64,000 bases of DNA from Dermanyssus gallinae. Its lineage: Eukaryota > Arthropoda > Arachnida > Mesostigmata > Dermanyssidae. Position 1 is the stretch's first letter. Each line of letters opens with the position of its first letter. The notes below the pieces were generated by a model, which worked only from the letters and a program-made list of their open reading frames with translations, made no database searches and was not told where the DNA came from. Location of the stretch: NCBI GenBank assembly GCA_003439945.1, contig QVRM01002230.1, positions 62,001-126,000 of the forward strand, in the 5' to 3' direction. Below, piece after piece: positions 32,400 to 43,339 of the stretch. The translations under genes were made by a program, and so were the position numbers.

Positions 32400-32900
32400 G
32401 GATAAAGTTCCATCACTTGAAACTGGCGCATGTACATCACTTGAAACTGGCGCACTATACATAAAGCGAGTACTCTGCCTTTTAATCAAGGCAAGAAGCC
32501 GCTTCGTGTATGTATTCTCGGACAGTGCGCCGATGGTGGAGATGCTTCGGCTTAGGCTGCGTATGCCGGTGACGGAGCCACTTAACCATTTCTTGGGAGT
32601 AGCGATGCAAAGTCACGGAGGCAGCGGCGGAGGTAAGAACGCTCGACGTCTTCAAGTCTCCTTGGTGGTGGGCCGAGGTGACCTGCGATTACAGGCATGT
32701 ATATACCAGGTATATTGTACACGGGTTCCATCACCTCGTATGCTCCTGTAGGGGGTCTCATGAAGACTATAGTTTTTAGTGTATTTGTCGGTTCTGCCCG
32801 CAGCAATGCGCTAAGTACCACGCGGTTGGTTGTCCGGCACTGCAACGAAGATCTTTACACTTCTTCTCTCGGTGGAACGGCAGGACAACACATATTTATG
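32400..32900 (+). pseudogene. Element B C-terminal remnant
   Basis: It contains IKRVLCLLIKARSRFVYVFSD and RLRLRMPVTEPL, matching element B near 19085-19200, and a decayed finger region further on. A duplicated ATCACTTGAAACTGGCGCA (about 30 bp period) lies at 32412-32450. Stops and frame changes are frequent. Confidence 0.7.
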
Positions 32901-32937
32901 TTTAATAATAATATGAACTATCCCGTACATACTCTAT

Positions 32938-34118
32938 TTGAGTGCGATAAATATGATTAAAAAACTGGCGCTTGATAAGACAAAGGCGATATGCCTAACA
33001 GGCAGAAGGAAGACGACCGGTGTTAACCTCGAGATGAGGGGCCGCCCAATCAGAAAGAAAGGAAAGTACCTTGAGGTTATGCTAAATACAGGACTGACCG
33101 GATTAGCACATCTGAAGTACGCGGCTGAAAAGCTTAACGAGTATTTCTGAACCTGGCGTAGATGATGCCTGGGGTCGGTGGCGTGGCTGACAATAAGATC
33201 CTGGCATCGGTAGCCGAGTCAACGGCGCTACATGCAACCCCAATTTATGGCAACATAGCATTGCGGACAGCAAAGAGTAAGGGTGCACCAAGGTCCACCG
33301 AACAAATGCTGGCAATCAGGGTAAGCAAGGCGTATCAAACGGTCTCGGCTAAAGCTCTTCTGGTCCTAGCCAAGATGCTGTCACGGGAATGCGCAGGTAA
33401 GACCCGGAGTGACCACAGGGAGCTAGACCAAGAGTTTGGTACTGGACTTCAGGGTGTGATATGACTGCCGCCATGGAAACTTGCCTACTGGACGACTCAG
33501 GTTCTGACCGGGCACGGCCAGTTCTAGAGCTACATGTTAATGATTAAAAGGCCATTAGCAACACCAGCGTAGTGTGTGACTCTGGGAAGGCGGATAGCGT
33601 GGAAAATACTGTTCTGCGGTGTGATGCTCACAGGGAAGCGAGATGATGCACTCGCTGTAAGAGGTTTACCCATCAGGGAGGTGGTCGATCATATGCTGAC
33701 TTCGGTGGAAGCATGGACAAAGACGACGAACTTGTTCGAGGCCGTTTTGACACTAAACACAGTTAAGCGGGAGGCGGGAGAGACATGAGCGGGCCTCTCG
33801 GGGGGGTGGGGAGGGGAGGAGCAGCCGGGCCCTCATGGTCTCTACAGACCCTTAAAGGCCGGGTTACCATATGACAAAATCCCTCTATCCACCCGCAGGT
33901 AAACACGCGGAATGACAGACAATTATACAGCTGATTGAAGGAGAACGGCAGGGACGTTTCTCCCGTGGCTTTGAAGTAAGGCCAAAGTTATAACGAGCCT
34001 GAGTGGGGGGAGGGAGGGGGTGGTTTAGTGTGTTTGTGAGTCCCACACTAGTCACGTAGCTTCTAGAAACGCATGTGCATCATGCATTTCCGAAGCCTTT
34101 TATAAAAAGGTTACGTAC
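32938..34118 (+). pseudogene. R1-clade element, 5'-truncated, heavily decayed
   Basis: Plus-strand pieces include KLALDKTKAICLTGRRK, KGKYLEVMLNTGL, STEQMLAIRVSKAYQTVSAKALLVLAKML and VLTGHGQF (near 33500). These are colinear with the R1 protein at 62590-63250 (LAPEKSEAVLLIGRK, AIRVARAYRTVSTDAVLVISRM). The 3' part has GAGTCCCACACTA at about 34049-34061 and GCATTTCCGAAGCCTTTTATAAAAA at its end, the R1 3' signature. No frame is intact. Confidence 0.75.
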
Positions 34119-34544
34119 TGCAGAGTCAGAGCTTTACATGCGCGCACCGTGTGGGCTGTGGACCTACAGCGGTGGATCACGCAACCAGCCGCCTTGTTGC
34201 GAGCTATCTCAGTAGAATTAGAATCAAATATTCGGTTTGGCGACACCTGCATATGTACTGGCGATTCGTGCCACGTACTTGGCGGGGACACTAGCCGAAT
34301 GCGATCACTGTAACCGGCTAGCGAAGGCGTTCGGGTACGTCGTAATTTTTGTCCTAAGAGCGTCATCTTATTCACGCTAGTGGCTGCACGTGCGGTGCGA
34401 CGGTGTGTTACAGATTTTATTCTTTCACGGTACGCGTTCTGCACTTTCTGTGATCCGTCGAGGTTGAAGCAAAGGCATAAACCGAGGTGGGTTTGCAAGG
34501 CATTGCTAAGAACGCCACAACAATAATGTAGTGGATGGGCCGCA
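34119..34544. other. Stretch with upstream part of repeat D, otherwise unrecognised
   Basis: 34302-34340 and 34530-34560 match, in order, the D upstream sequence seen reversed at 32320-32400 (HCNRLAKALRYV... DEPQSFDALCLA). About 190 bp of unrelated sequence separates the two parts here. The long minus-strand frame over this region has no recognisable domain, and I do not call it a gene. Confidence 0.45.
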
Positions 34545-36017
34545 ATCATTTGACGCACTATATCTAGCAAGCCGAGATTCGTCAAAAGCAGTTTTTTTTG
34601 TGATGGCAGGCATCTAAATAGACATTAGAAAAGACAGGGGGTACTTCAATCAAAAGCTGATCCTCCAAACCGGGCTAACCGGAACGGCATATGTCCTGTG
34701 TATAGTGCAGAATACTGAAGGGATTCTTGCACTTTTCTTTTAAAAGGCGAGCGTTGGGCTGGCAGAGCCGCTCAATTTGATCTACCAATGAGCCTTACGT
34801 GTTGGCATTTTAGCGGATTTGTACAGACACGCTATTATAGCTCCTGTTCAAAAGTCTGAAGACAAGACGGTTCCCACAAACAAGCGCCCTTCCGTTGCTA
34901 ACAATTGCAAACAACATCTACAACAACGCTCATTCGCATAGACCGACGGGCGTTTGCCTACAAGGCCGGGCGTTTGACAACTGTTGCTGCGTGATGGAGT
35001 ACCTAAACGACATCGCCCTGCACCTAAACCAAGACACACCGACCGATACGACTTTCTTCGACCTAACGAATGCTTGTAAAAGCGTTGATTACAACCCGCT
35101 CATCAGAATCCTGCCATCAATGGGACTTGGACCTTGCCTCCGACTCTAAGAATCCGACTTCTTTAGATCACGCACTTTGAGTGTGAAGGTAGGTCTTTCT
35201 TCTCAAGTGCAAGTGCTCTCAGCATGTCTACAAGGCACCGTCTTTGACAGTCGGATACTACTATGCTATACATAGACTCAGTAAAGCGTATTTTTACGAA
35301 AGAACGCTTGAATAGCTATGCTGACGACATTCTGGATCCTTCGGGCTCTTGCACTATCAACACCTCGGCTGTAGCTGGAGCTATACAACGGACTGGTGCG
35401 ACCAGTTATCATGTACGGATTTCAGGTCTAGTAGCCGCTCTAGAACCGGACTAGGGAGAGTCTATTCAATTCAATTCAATTCAAGTGCTCCTTTATTGTT
35501 TTCAAAGGGAATATAATTATATACATGGTTATTCACAAGTTGGTTATTCAATATATACAATGCACAATATAAGACGCATAAAGAAAAATGAACCATATAC
35601 AAGGACGCAATAGTATCAGTGCGTGATATATATGTAAAAGTAAAGTTTATAATATTATATCACGAATTCATAGTTCCCAACATTCTCGCCATCCGCCACG
35701 AAAACATATTGTTGATTCGGTCAGATCGTGCAACTATTTTTGACGATGTCTACAAAATGTCCGGGATCATTATTTTTGAAAAATCCAATTTCGGACAGGG
35801 TCGATTGTCATCCTGTCGTCTGTTCATGATCAACTAAGCGAGGCAAGTCGCAGGTACTACCAAAACTTGAAGAAACACCCGGATCGCTTCGAGGAGCTCT
35901 TCGACAGGTGCATTAGTGAAGGTCAAGGCTGTCGCTAGATTGGCCAAAGTAGACAATATCTATCCACAGCAAATCGCAATTTAAAGTTGTGCTTTAATGC
36001 ACGAATCCTCCGTCTCA
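34545..36017 (+). mobile_element. Repeat D, plus arm, copy 3, interrupted
   Basis: D motifs on the plus strand: DLYRHAIIAPVQKSEDKTVP, YLNDIALHLNQDTPTDTTFFDLTNACKSVDYNPLI (motif A) and YNGLVRPVIMYGFQV. It is more diverged from copies 1, 2 and 4 than they are from each other. An element C 3' end is inserted at 35465-35747. Confidence 0.75.
35465..35747 (-). mobile_element. Element C 3' end, 5'-truncated, inside repeat D
   Basis: The reversed copy begins with TTCAATTCAATTCAATTCAA (the ATTGA tail) and extends to the NNMFSWRMARML-type coding end. GTCTA at 35460-35464 is repeated at 35748-35752 and joins the two halves of D. It is a second insertion of the element C family with a short target duplication and the same tail. 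Confidence 0.85.
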
Positions 36018-36030
36018 GAATATATATATA

Positions 36031-36092
<62 letters not shown>

Positions 36093-36121
36093 CAAACACT
36101 GCCAAGTGTGCAAACGTAATA

Positions 36122-36169
<48 letters not shown>
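36018..36169. repeat. Compound (TA)n/(TC)n microsatellite with an embedded 36 bp piece
   Basis: TA, then TC to 36055, then TA to 36090. GGCAAACACTGCCAAGTGTG and AATAAAT follow at 36091-36126, then a second TA run to 36169. The embedded piece resembles the end of the hairpin repeat at 42300-42350 (GGCGAGCACTGCCGAGTTTG), so it is probably a tiny fragment of that repeat. Confidence 0.85.
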
Positions 36170-36171
<2 letters not shown>

Positions 36172-36375
36172 AAATTATATCAACGAAGACGCAACCAGGT
36201 ATTGTTATTAAACGTAAAACGATTTGATTTGGCAGTGATAGAAAAAAAGTGATACACAGAGAAAGATTAATACTTCTAAAATAAGTTCAAATATTTTAAT
36301 TTTTACTGTGCAGACATTTTTTATTTTATTTTATCTCAAGAAGGACTTGCACGATTAATGCGGATTTGTTTCATT
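36170..36375 (-). other. 3' flank of diverged MADF type 1 copy
   Basis: A weak match to 10500-10715 (AAAACGATTTGAT, ACTTCTAAAATAAGTTCAAAT). No gene seen. Confidence 0.45.
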
Positions 36376-36960
36376 CTAGAAATCGAGAATGACCTTGTCA
36401 ATTGCATTAATCAGTCGTAGTTGCATTGGCCTGTCAAGTTCACGAATGCGGCTGTTCACTCGCTTCATAAAATCCTTCACGAGATCCTCATTGTTGTTGT
36501 CGCTCTTGTCATTGATGTTACCAGTATCGTCATTACAGTCGTCGGTATTGTTGCTGTCGTCACTGGTATCATGTTTGTTGTTGTCGTCGCCGGTATCGTA
36601 GCTTTTCTCTTCGTCGCTGAGGCCAACAGACGATTTGGAGTTTGTTGTGGGCGATAAGGGCTGATCCGTAACCATTGCGATGTCAGATGATGTAAGCCAC
36701 TGCCTTTCCGCTGGTGTTAAGTATTGATCACTCAGCAACTTGTGTAGCATATTGAAATAGCGCCACGGAGGCCGGAAGAACTGGCTTTTTGCTCGCCGTT
36801 GAAAGACGATGTTCAGAATACGCTTGTACCGATCACGGATGTTGGTCCACTTCTTGAAGACCACGGGCCCGGACATGTTGAACTTCTGCCCAATCTCCGA
36901 CCAGCGATCAGAACGCATTCGCTGGTTCGTGTAGAGCGGATGGAATTTGTCGAGCGGATG
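36376..36960 (-). pseudogene. MADF type 1, diverged partial copy
   Basis: An open frame of 180 codons from ATG 36916-36918 covers the second half of the MADF domain (RWSEIGQKFNM, FKKWTNIRDRYKRILNIV, FFRPPWRYFNML), a shortened Asp/Asn tract and the BESS-like end (DLVKDFMKRVNSRIRELDRP). 36919-36960 continues upstream as DKFHPLYTNQR and then stops at a junction with repeat U, so the first 75 or so residues are gone. It differs from the three full copies at many residues, while the C-terminal 38 positions are best conserved. Confidence 0.75.
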
Positions 36961-36964
36961 GAAG

Positions 36965-37744
36965 ATCGTGCACCAAAATGTTTAAATTCTACCCTTATTT
37001 AGCAGCCAGTGCGTGCTAGTGGCAAATGGCTCACAACTTTAGAGTTTACTGAGCATTTTTATAGCGCTTTACATATACAGCAGTACAAATTACTATTTAG
37101 AGTACCTTTTTTCTGGTGGTCTTTTAACTACTAGGTTATAGTACGTCAACTGTAAAGCAGCTTATGTGGTCGTGATGCACAATAGTTTGGCATATTCTGT
37201 TCTTTGCTTGGTGGCTCTTATCCTTCCAGTTTAATCGATGTTTGTTTAATTGGATCAGCAAGTGGTAGTTGTTTTAGTATCCTTGGTCACTAGCAAATGA
37301 CAAAATCTTAATTACTTCAACTTTCATATCAGTTTTAATGATTTGCTCAACGAACCATGTGAGAACATCAACTACATGTGATCTTTGTAAGCGACCGACA
37401 AAGACCGACAGTTTCTTGACTTTATGACGTTCTGGTGCATCTTGCGCCTCTAAAAAATTAGCTACAGCCATATGAAAAATAAGTTATTGCGTCTAAATCA
37501 TCTAAGCGAAGTTCAGAACAATAGTGGTTTAATGTTTTCTCAATTTTTCTCAGTTTTCCTAGCCCTGTGCTAGCGTCCGCTGGACGACCCTTGTTGCGAA
37601 ACAAGGTCTACCGGAGTTACTGCTAGGGCTTCTTAAAAGTATACTGCAAAAAACGACTTTTCATGAACGATCGGATTTGCCTAAGGAGACAATCTCAAAG
37701 GTCTCGAAATGTCCGGAAGCTGTTCTTAATATATGATCTCAAGA
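36965..37744. repeat. Repeat U, copy 1
   Basis: Anonymous sequence (CTTTAGAGTTT, TACAGCAGTACAAATTAC, GGTCACTAG) shared with 39867-40850 (there in tandem) and 52041-52745. A minus-strand frame of 65 codons (KKLSVFVGRLQRSHVVDVLTW) is not recognised. The end shares ACACATAGAACCTTGCTCAG with 41520 and 53300. Confidence 0.75.
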
Positions 37745-38210
37745 AAAACACATAGAACCTTGCTCAGGCTCACGGTATGTTTTTCAGGATAGATATTTTA
37801 AAATGTACGCGCGAATCTTCTAGTTTTCCATCTTTTTTACAATTTGCAACAACAATCTGCGCAGTACTCAAACCATATCGTTAATTAAAAATTGCACAAT
37901 CCGACCGAATCAACAGCATGTTTTCGTGGCGCATGGCGAGAATGTTGAGAATCAGAGCGGGTCATAATCGGCCTTAACCGGACAAAAAAAAAATGGGAGC
38001 ACATCCATTACCAAGAATTATTCATGTAACGCAATTAATCAATTTTGCTCTCTGTGCAGCGTTGACCTAGTGTGCATCACTAAGACATCCAATGATGAAA
38101 ATTTCAAAAGCCGAGCTGTCGCTGGGCGGTCGATATACCGTCTTTCGTAAAGACTGCAGAAGTCCCGGTGGTGGTGTACGCATTCTGGCTATATCCAATC
38201 TTCTCTATCC
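37745..38210 (+). mobile_element. Element C-related fragments, third copy
   Basis: The C-terminal coding end (37800-37950), then the endonuclease N-terminal piece (38050-38200, RCRSPGGGVRIL-like), in the same order as at 5895 and 21201. The copy is interrupted by small indels. Confidence 0.7.
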
Positions 38211-38800
38211 TTCACGGAGTCTTTGTTGTTGTTGTTGTTGATGATGCTTTTTAAGGTCTCGGAAATGCATAATGCACAAGCGCTACTGGCAGCTAACAAC
38301 AACTAGTGTGGGACTCGCACACCCTAAAACCGATATCCTCCCCACCCCCCAATGCTCGGGATTGCATTGGCATTACTTCGACAACCCTGAGAGGGGAGTC
38401 TCGTGTTCTAGCGCTCTATGCGTCTAGCCAATGCTTGCCCGTGCTGGGGAGATGCGTCAAGATCCTCCGGAGGGCCTCGCTGCTCCCTCTCTTCTCCCTC
38501 CCTTGGCTCCTTCTCTCGAATGCCCCTCAAAGGGGCTTGGTTGTAAGGGTTCTCCAGGTTCAGCTTTTTCCTCATGATGGTGTCGAGGTGACGTCCACCC
38601 TTTGCCCAATTCCTCTCGTCCTTCATCATGAAGTCCACTGCTCCAGTGTCTTCTGTTGTGCCTGCGCGAGCTCCCAGTTCCCATCGAGATGGTGTTCGCT
38701 TCTCTCTCTGGCCAGGAGATCCCAAGGTAGCTGGCGGGCCAGTACTATCAGAGCATCCTCTGTCCTCCTAACACTCTTATGGCCATTTCCCTCGGCTCTG
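38211..38800 (-). pseudogene. R1-clade 3' end, third copy with internal deletion
   Basis: The 3' untranslated part and C-terminal coding end match the copy at 6346. At about 38636 the sequence jumps to an upstream R1 segment (ALIVLARQLPWDLLARERSE... WELAQAQQKTLE), so the finger region has been deleted. A (TTG)n tract marks the 3' junction near 38225-38243. Confidence 0.75.
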
Positions 38801-39866
38801 AGTGCGCCCCGGTTCCGCGTCGTCCTGTTGATGATGCCACTGGTATTGTTACTGCAGTCATCGGTATTGTTGTTGTCGCTGGTACCATTGTTTTTGTCGT
38901 CGTCGCTAACCTCAACATGAGTCTCGGAGTGCGCTATGGGCGATATCATTGTGTTGTTGAAAGGAGTATGCCACTGCCTTTTCTCTGGTGTTCAGAAGAT
39001 ATGACCCAGCATCTCGTGCAGCAAATTGAAGAACCGCCACGGTGGCTGGAAAAACTTGTTCTTTGCTCGCTGTCGAAGTACGATGTTCAAGAGACGCTTA
39101 TATCGACCACGGATGTTGGTCCACTTCTTGTAAACGACGGAGCCGGAAATGTTGAAGTTGTGCCCAATCTTCGACCAGCAATCAGAGCGCATTCGGTGGT
39201 CCGTGAAGAGCGGATGGAATTTGTCGTACAACAATGGCGTTTTTTGAGAGTTCGAGAAGGCTCTCGACGAAGTATCCCGTCGTCCATTGCTGGTCTTCGG
39301 GGCGGATTATTTCGGCGCCAGCCTTTTTCATTAGTTGATTATTGTGTTCGCCCAGAGTGGTATTGTTCTTGTTGTCGCTGGTATTACTGTTGTTGTCGCT
39401 GGAATTACTGTTGTTATTTCCAGTGGTATTATTATTGTTGTTGTTGTCGTTGGTATGAACGTTGTTACTGTTTTCGGTGCAGTCGGCGCCGAAAATTGAA
39501 GAAATGCCACGGAGGCTGGAAGAACTCGCCCTTTGTTCGCCGTCGGAGGACGATGTTCAAGAGACGTTTATATCGATCGCGGATGTTGGCCACTTCTTGA
39601 AGACGACGGGGCCGGGCAAGTTAAACTTAAGGCCAATCTCCAACCAGCGATCAAAACGCAATCGCTGATCCGTGTAGAGTGAATGGAAAATACAAGAACG
39701 GCCATTTGCGAGTTCGAGGAGGCTCTTCTGTTAATTCAGCGCCAGCCTTCTCCATCTGTTTGCCTAGACCAATGTAAACCCGCAACGAGTGCAGTAGACT
39801 TTGGTGCCCTGCTCATTTACGGCCGCAACACTGTCCACCAAAACGTTACCAAAGTAAGCATGTATT
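38801..39866 (-). pseudogene. MADF type 2, third copy, rearranged
   Basis: Pieces in order on the minus strand: FGNVLVDSVAA (39855-39815), LLHSLRVYIGL with a short deletion, and MADF cores at 39490-39670 and 38995-39240 separated by an Asn-rich tract (39355-39470). A second Asn/Asp repeat tract lies at 38825-38925. Frame changes are many. At 39866 the MADF start is joined to repeat U. Confidence 0.7.
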
Positions 39867-40850
39867 TCTGCCGTTGGTTAGCAGCCAGTGCGTACTAGTA
39901 TGTACTGTTTAAATGACGCGTTTATGGCTGACCGAGCCAACTGAGCTACATTTACCTGCCTGACAAAACTTTGATTACATATTGATGTGGCAAACGGCTA
40001 ACAACTTTAGAGTTTTGTAAGCATTTTGTTAGCGCTTTACATGTACAGCAGTACAAATTACAATTTAGAGTACCTTCTTTCTGGTGGTCTGTGATCTACT
40101 TGCTAGTTTATTGTACGTCGGCTGCAAAGCAGCTTATCTGGTCGTGATGCACAAGAGTTTGGCATATTCTGTTTTTTGTTTGGTGGCTCTTATCCCTCCA
40201 GTTTAATCAATGTTTGTTTAAATCGATCAGCAAGTGGTGGTTGTTTTAGTATCCTTGGTCACTAGCTAATGACACAATCTTAATTACATCAAGCGACCGA
40301 CAAAGCCCGACAGTTTATTGACTTTAGGACGTTCTGGTGCATCTTGCGCCTCTAAAAATTAGCTACAGTCTGCTTCAGACAATATGAAAATTTTTTTTGA
40401 TTACATATTGATGTGGCAAACGGCTAACAACTTTAGAGTTTTGTAAGCATTTTGTTAGCGCTTTACATGTACAGCAGTACAAATTACAATTTAGAGTACC
40501 TTCTTTCTGGTGTTCTGTGATCTACTTGCTAGTTTATTGTACGTCGGCTGCAAAGCAGCTTATCTGGTCGTGATGCACAAGAGTTTGGCATATTCTGTTT
40601 TTTGTTTGGTGGCTCTTATCCCTCCAGTTTAATCAATGTTTGTTTAAATCGATCAGCAAGTGGTGGTTGTTTTAGTATCCTTGGTCACTAGCTAATGACA
40701 CAATCTTAATTACATCAAGCGACCGACAAAGCCCGACAGTTTATTGACTTTAGGACGTTCTGGTGCATCTTGCGCCTCTAAAAATTAGCTACAGTCTGCT
40801 TCAGACAATATGAAAAATAAGTTATTAGGTCTAAATTATCTAAGGGATGT
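39867..40850. repeat. Repeat U, copies 2 and 3 as a 426 bp tandem duplication
   Basis: The sequence starting GATTACATATTGATGTGG at 39973 recurs at 40399, and both copies end with CTGCTTCAGACAATATGAAAA. I find one substitution between them by eye (CTGGTGGTC versus CTGGTGTTC). 39930-39945, read on the minus strand, contains TAGCTCAGTTGG, identical to a tRNA A-box, but no matching B-box. Confidence 0.9.
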
Positions 40851-41566
40851 TCAGAACAATAGTTGTTCAGTATTTTCTCAAAATGTCTCAGTTTTCCCAG
40901 CCTTGTGCTAGCGTCAATCTCAAAGGTCTCAAAATGTCTGGAATGTCTGTTCTTAATATATGGTCTTAAGAACAGAGAATCTCAAAAAACAGAACAAAGA
41001 AGACTAGCCTTGCTTGACGGTTGGCAAGTATCTGAGTTTGTGATCCAGCGGGAGTTGTACATGAGCGTTGCTGCTCTTGACTGAGTGAGACGATTACACG
41101 AGAGATTAAAAAGAGTGCAATCCGCCCGCGGCAGGATGATTGATTCATTAGCGCTGCTTGGTTTCTCAATGTTTTTCGTCGCCACTGCAGTTCGCTGATT
41201 GGCGATGCTTGCGCTAATGTGAATTGATCGCTAGTCCTAATTGTACCACTTATGCTACTGAGATCATTAGCAAAAACAGTCACCATTTTTTTCCCGCTGT
41301 TCTCACTGTTGCAATCGTCATTGTTAACAACAATGGCATCAGTGACGACCGTATGAACGTATTCGTCGACGCGTTGGCAATACAAAGTAAAATCAATGTA
41401 TCTGCTAAAAGAAGGTCGAAGTGTTACAACCAGTTAGGCAAAATGGCTAACTACATCTAGAAAATTCTTATTGATCTTCACTCTATGATTCATGGCTGCA
41501 TACATTCCACTTTGGCTAAAGCACATAGAACCTTAGCTCAGGCTCAGGGTATGTTTTTCAGTATAC
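40851..41566. other. Duplicated segment, left part; no gene recognised
   Basis: It matches 52560-53339 closely (for example GGCAGGATGATTGATTCATTA and TTAACAACAATGGCATCAGTG). Short frames on both strands show no family motif. It is the left part of the 4 kb duplicated segment. Confidence 0.6.
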
Positions 41567-42020
41567 ATGAATAGGGTAGTCTATCTGGAGTTCAGCACGA
41601 GCCTATTCATGAATCTGTTTGTAGGCTGCGGGTCCGCAGTGAAAGCAATTAGAATCAGGCTGGAGTCACCAGTGACTAAGGGTTCTCAGCAATGTTTGCG
41701 GGAATGCCAAGTGACTGAAGCCACACAAGAGGTTGCCTATGCAAAATGCACCTCATCAGAAACCTTTGGCACGGAATGGCATGTACTAGTCGTCATGTGT
41801 ATGTATACTAGGTACACTGCGTACGGCTATTTATTTGAGATGTTGCATTTGTGGATTTCACCAGGCGGGGATAAATTCCGCTGCCGGTTCAGCTTGCGGG
41901 AATGCGCTGTGTATTTCGCGACAAACTGTCAAACGTTTCGATGGTTTTTGCACCTTTTGCCGAGTGAGACGGACGCTAAGAAGACTCGAGAATATGTGAT
42001 GAAAATAGTTCATTGCAATA
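41567..42020 (+). pseudogene. Element B C-terminal remnant
   Basis: Plus-strand frame: KAIRIRLESPVTK, MYTRYTAYGYLFEMLHLWISPGGDKFRCRFSLRECAVYFATNC. This parallels element B RLRLKMP..., YTRYIVHGYHYLVC..., CRFCLQRCAKYHAVEC with finger cysteines partly lost. The same remnant is at 53340-53745. Confidence 0.65.
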
Positions 42021-42390
42021 TATGTATATATATATAAGAGCAGCGCTCCCCGACCCGCAAAAATCTCGCAGATTCGGATCCATCACTATCTCTATGAGTA
42101 GTGTATGGGACTCCGAATCTGCGAGTACGCTCTTGAGGCTCGGTGTCACGAAGAGAAATCTTATGGATCTTACTGTCTTAACGTTGCAAGGAACCTTGAG
42201 GATATACCGCTCGCACCGGGTCCATAAGGGCGGATGCTTCCATCAGGCAAGGACACAGGCAGCTGATTCTTAAGCTCACGTGACATCTTTTTACCGCCAT
42301 TTGTATTAAGGCGAGCACTGCCGAGTTTGCAAACGTATTGTAAAAGATAAATAAATCATCACAATATTTTATATATATATACGTATATAG
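42021..42390. repeat. Hairpin-containing repeat with AATAAAT end
   Basis: CTCGCAGATTCGGA (42065-42078) and its exact complement (42112-42125) form a 14 bp stem around a 33 base loop. The repeat ends near 42350 with GTAAAAGATAAATAAATC. A copy lies at 53746-54115 and a tiny end fragment at 36091-36126. The type is unknown. Confidence 0.65.
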
Positions 42391-42722
42391 AAAGCAAATA
42401 ATTTTGGCTTTGTGAAACTTGAAAAGGGTATTCTATGGACACCACTTTGCAGCTGTCTTGAGGTAAAACCATAGGCCTAGAGACGTGGTCTGTAGATTCC
42501 CCAAGAGAAAAGCCACATTGTTCTGGCGGTAATTTAGTTTCAAGTTTATTTCACCAAAAACGGGTAGATAATGCCTAAACTTCATGTGGGCTAATTACAT
42601 CTTTCATTACTGCACGCATCAAACCAGCTTTCATTTGCATTGTAGTATGTGGTATTAGTTAACATTACGCGTGCCACAATATTTACATACACAGTCTTCT
42701 ATTTCAAAGCAATTATCTTTTA

Positions 42723-42772
<50 letters not shown>

Positions 42773-43099
42773 TAGTTACCGTGCCATTTATGTCTGCAGA
42801 ATATGCATTGCTTGCATTCTCTGCTTCCAAAGGTCTGTCATGAATACAGGGCCGTCGGTGAACCTCTCTATGGCAAAGTTAAAATTATGCTTTTCTCTGT
42901 AGGCGCAATATTGCTCTACGACCAGCGCACTTACACATTTGTTCAGGATAATGGCTTCCACAACGCAAAATTTGCTTTTGCTTTGTCCATCCCTTTCATA
43001 GTGTCTAAGGTTATGTTTATTTCAATGGCCCAAAGGCTGAAAGTTATAACTGGAGCGATTTTTATTTTAAAATGATCATTTCAGTCTTAGTGTCAATTT
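42391..43099. other. Duplicated segment, middle part; no gene recognised
   Basis: It matches 54116-54770. A (TA)n tract at 42725-42770 is present here but reduced to TTTATATTAG in the other copy. A plus-strand frame of 90 codons (42803-43075) is not recognised; its counterpart at 54519 is open over 60 codons but broken elsewhere. Confidence 0.5.
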
Positions 43100-43330
43100 A
43101 TGTAAGATCTCCGAGTACCGTCATAGCCGATATTTTTTTGCACGCTTGTTCTCTATGTTTCTCTCTTTTGTCTTAGATATTGTCAGCTTATACTGTATGC
43201 ACCACTGACTTATTTCATTTAGGTAATTCATTCTGACGGTAATTTGTCTTATACGTTCTGATAGCATTAGCGTCCTATAGACGGCGTTGGTCATTGATAT
43301 ACCGAATAGTTCATTGAGTCATTGGCATCA
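43100..43330 (-). pseudogene. RT fragment on the minus strand
   Basis: Minus-strand translation reads ISMTNAVYRTLMLSERIRQI, then YLNEISQWCIQYKLTISKTK, which resembles the segment just after the YADD motif of R1/Jockey-type RTs (helix ending NEISQWC..., then K-x-KTK). It has no frame of useful length. It is repeated at 54800-55025. Confidence 0.45.
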
Positions 43331-43339
43331 CTCTTCCTC

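Noticed and set aside
34100..34585. Minus-strand frame of 161 codons
   Set aside because: It crosses a junction between R1 3' sequence, unrelated sequence and repeat D, so it is not a gene.
42803..43075. 90-codon plus-strand frame
   Set aside because: The duplicate at 54519 is broken and no family resemblance was found.
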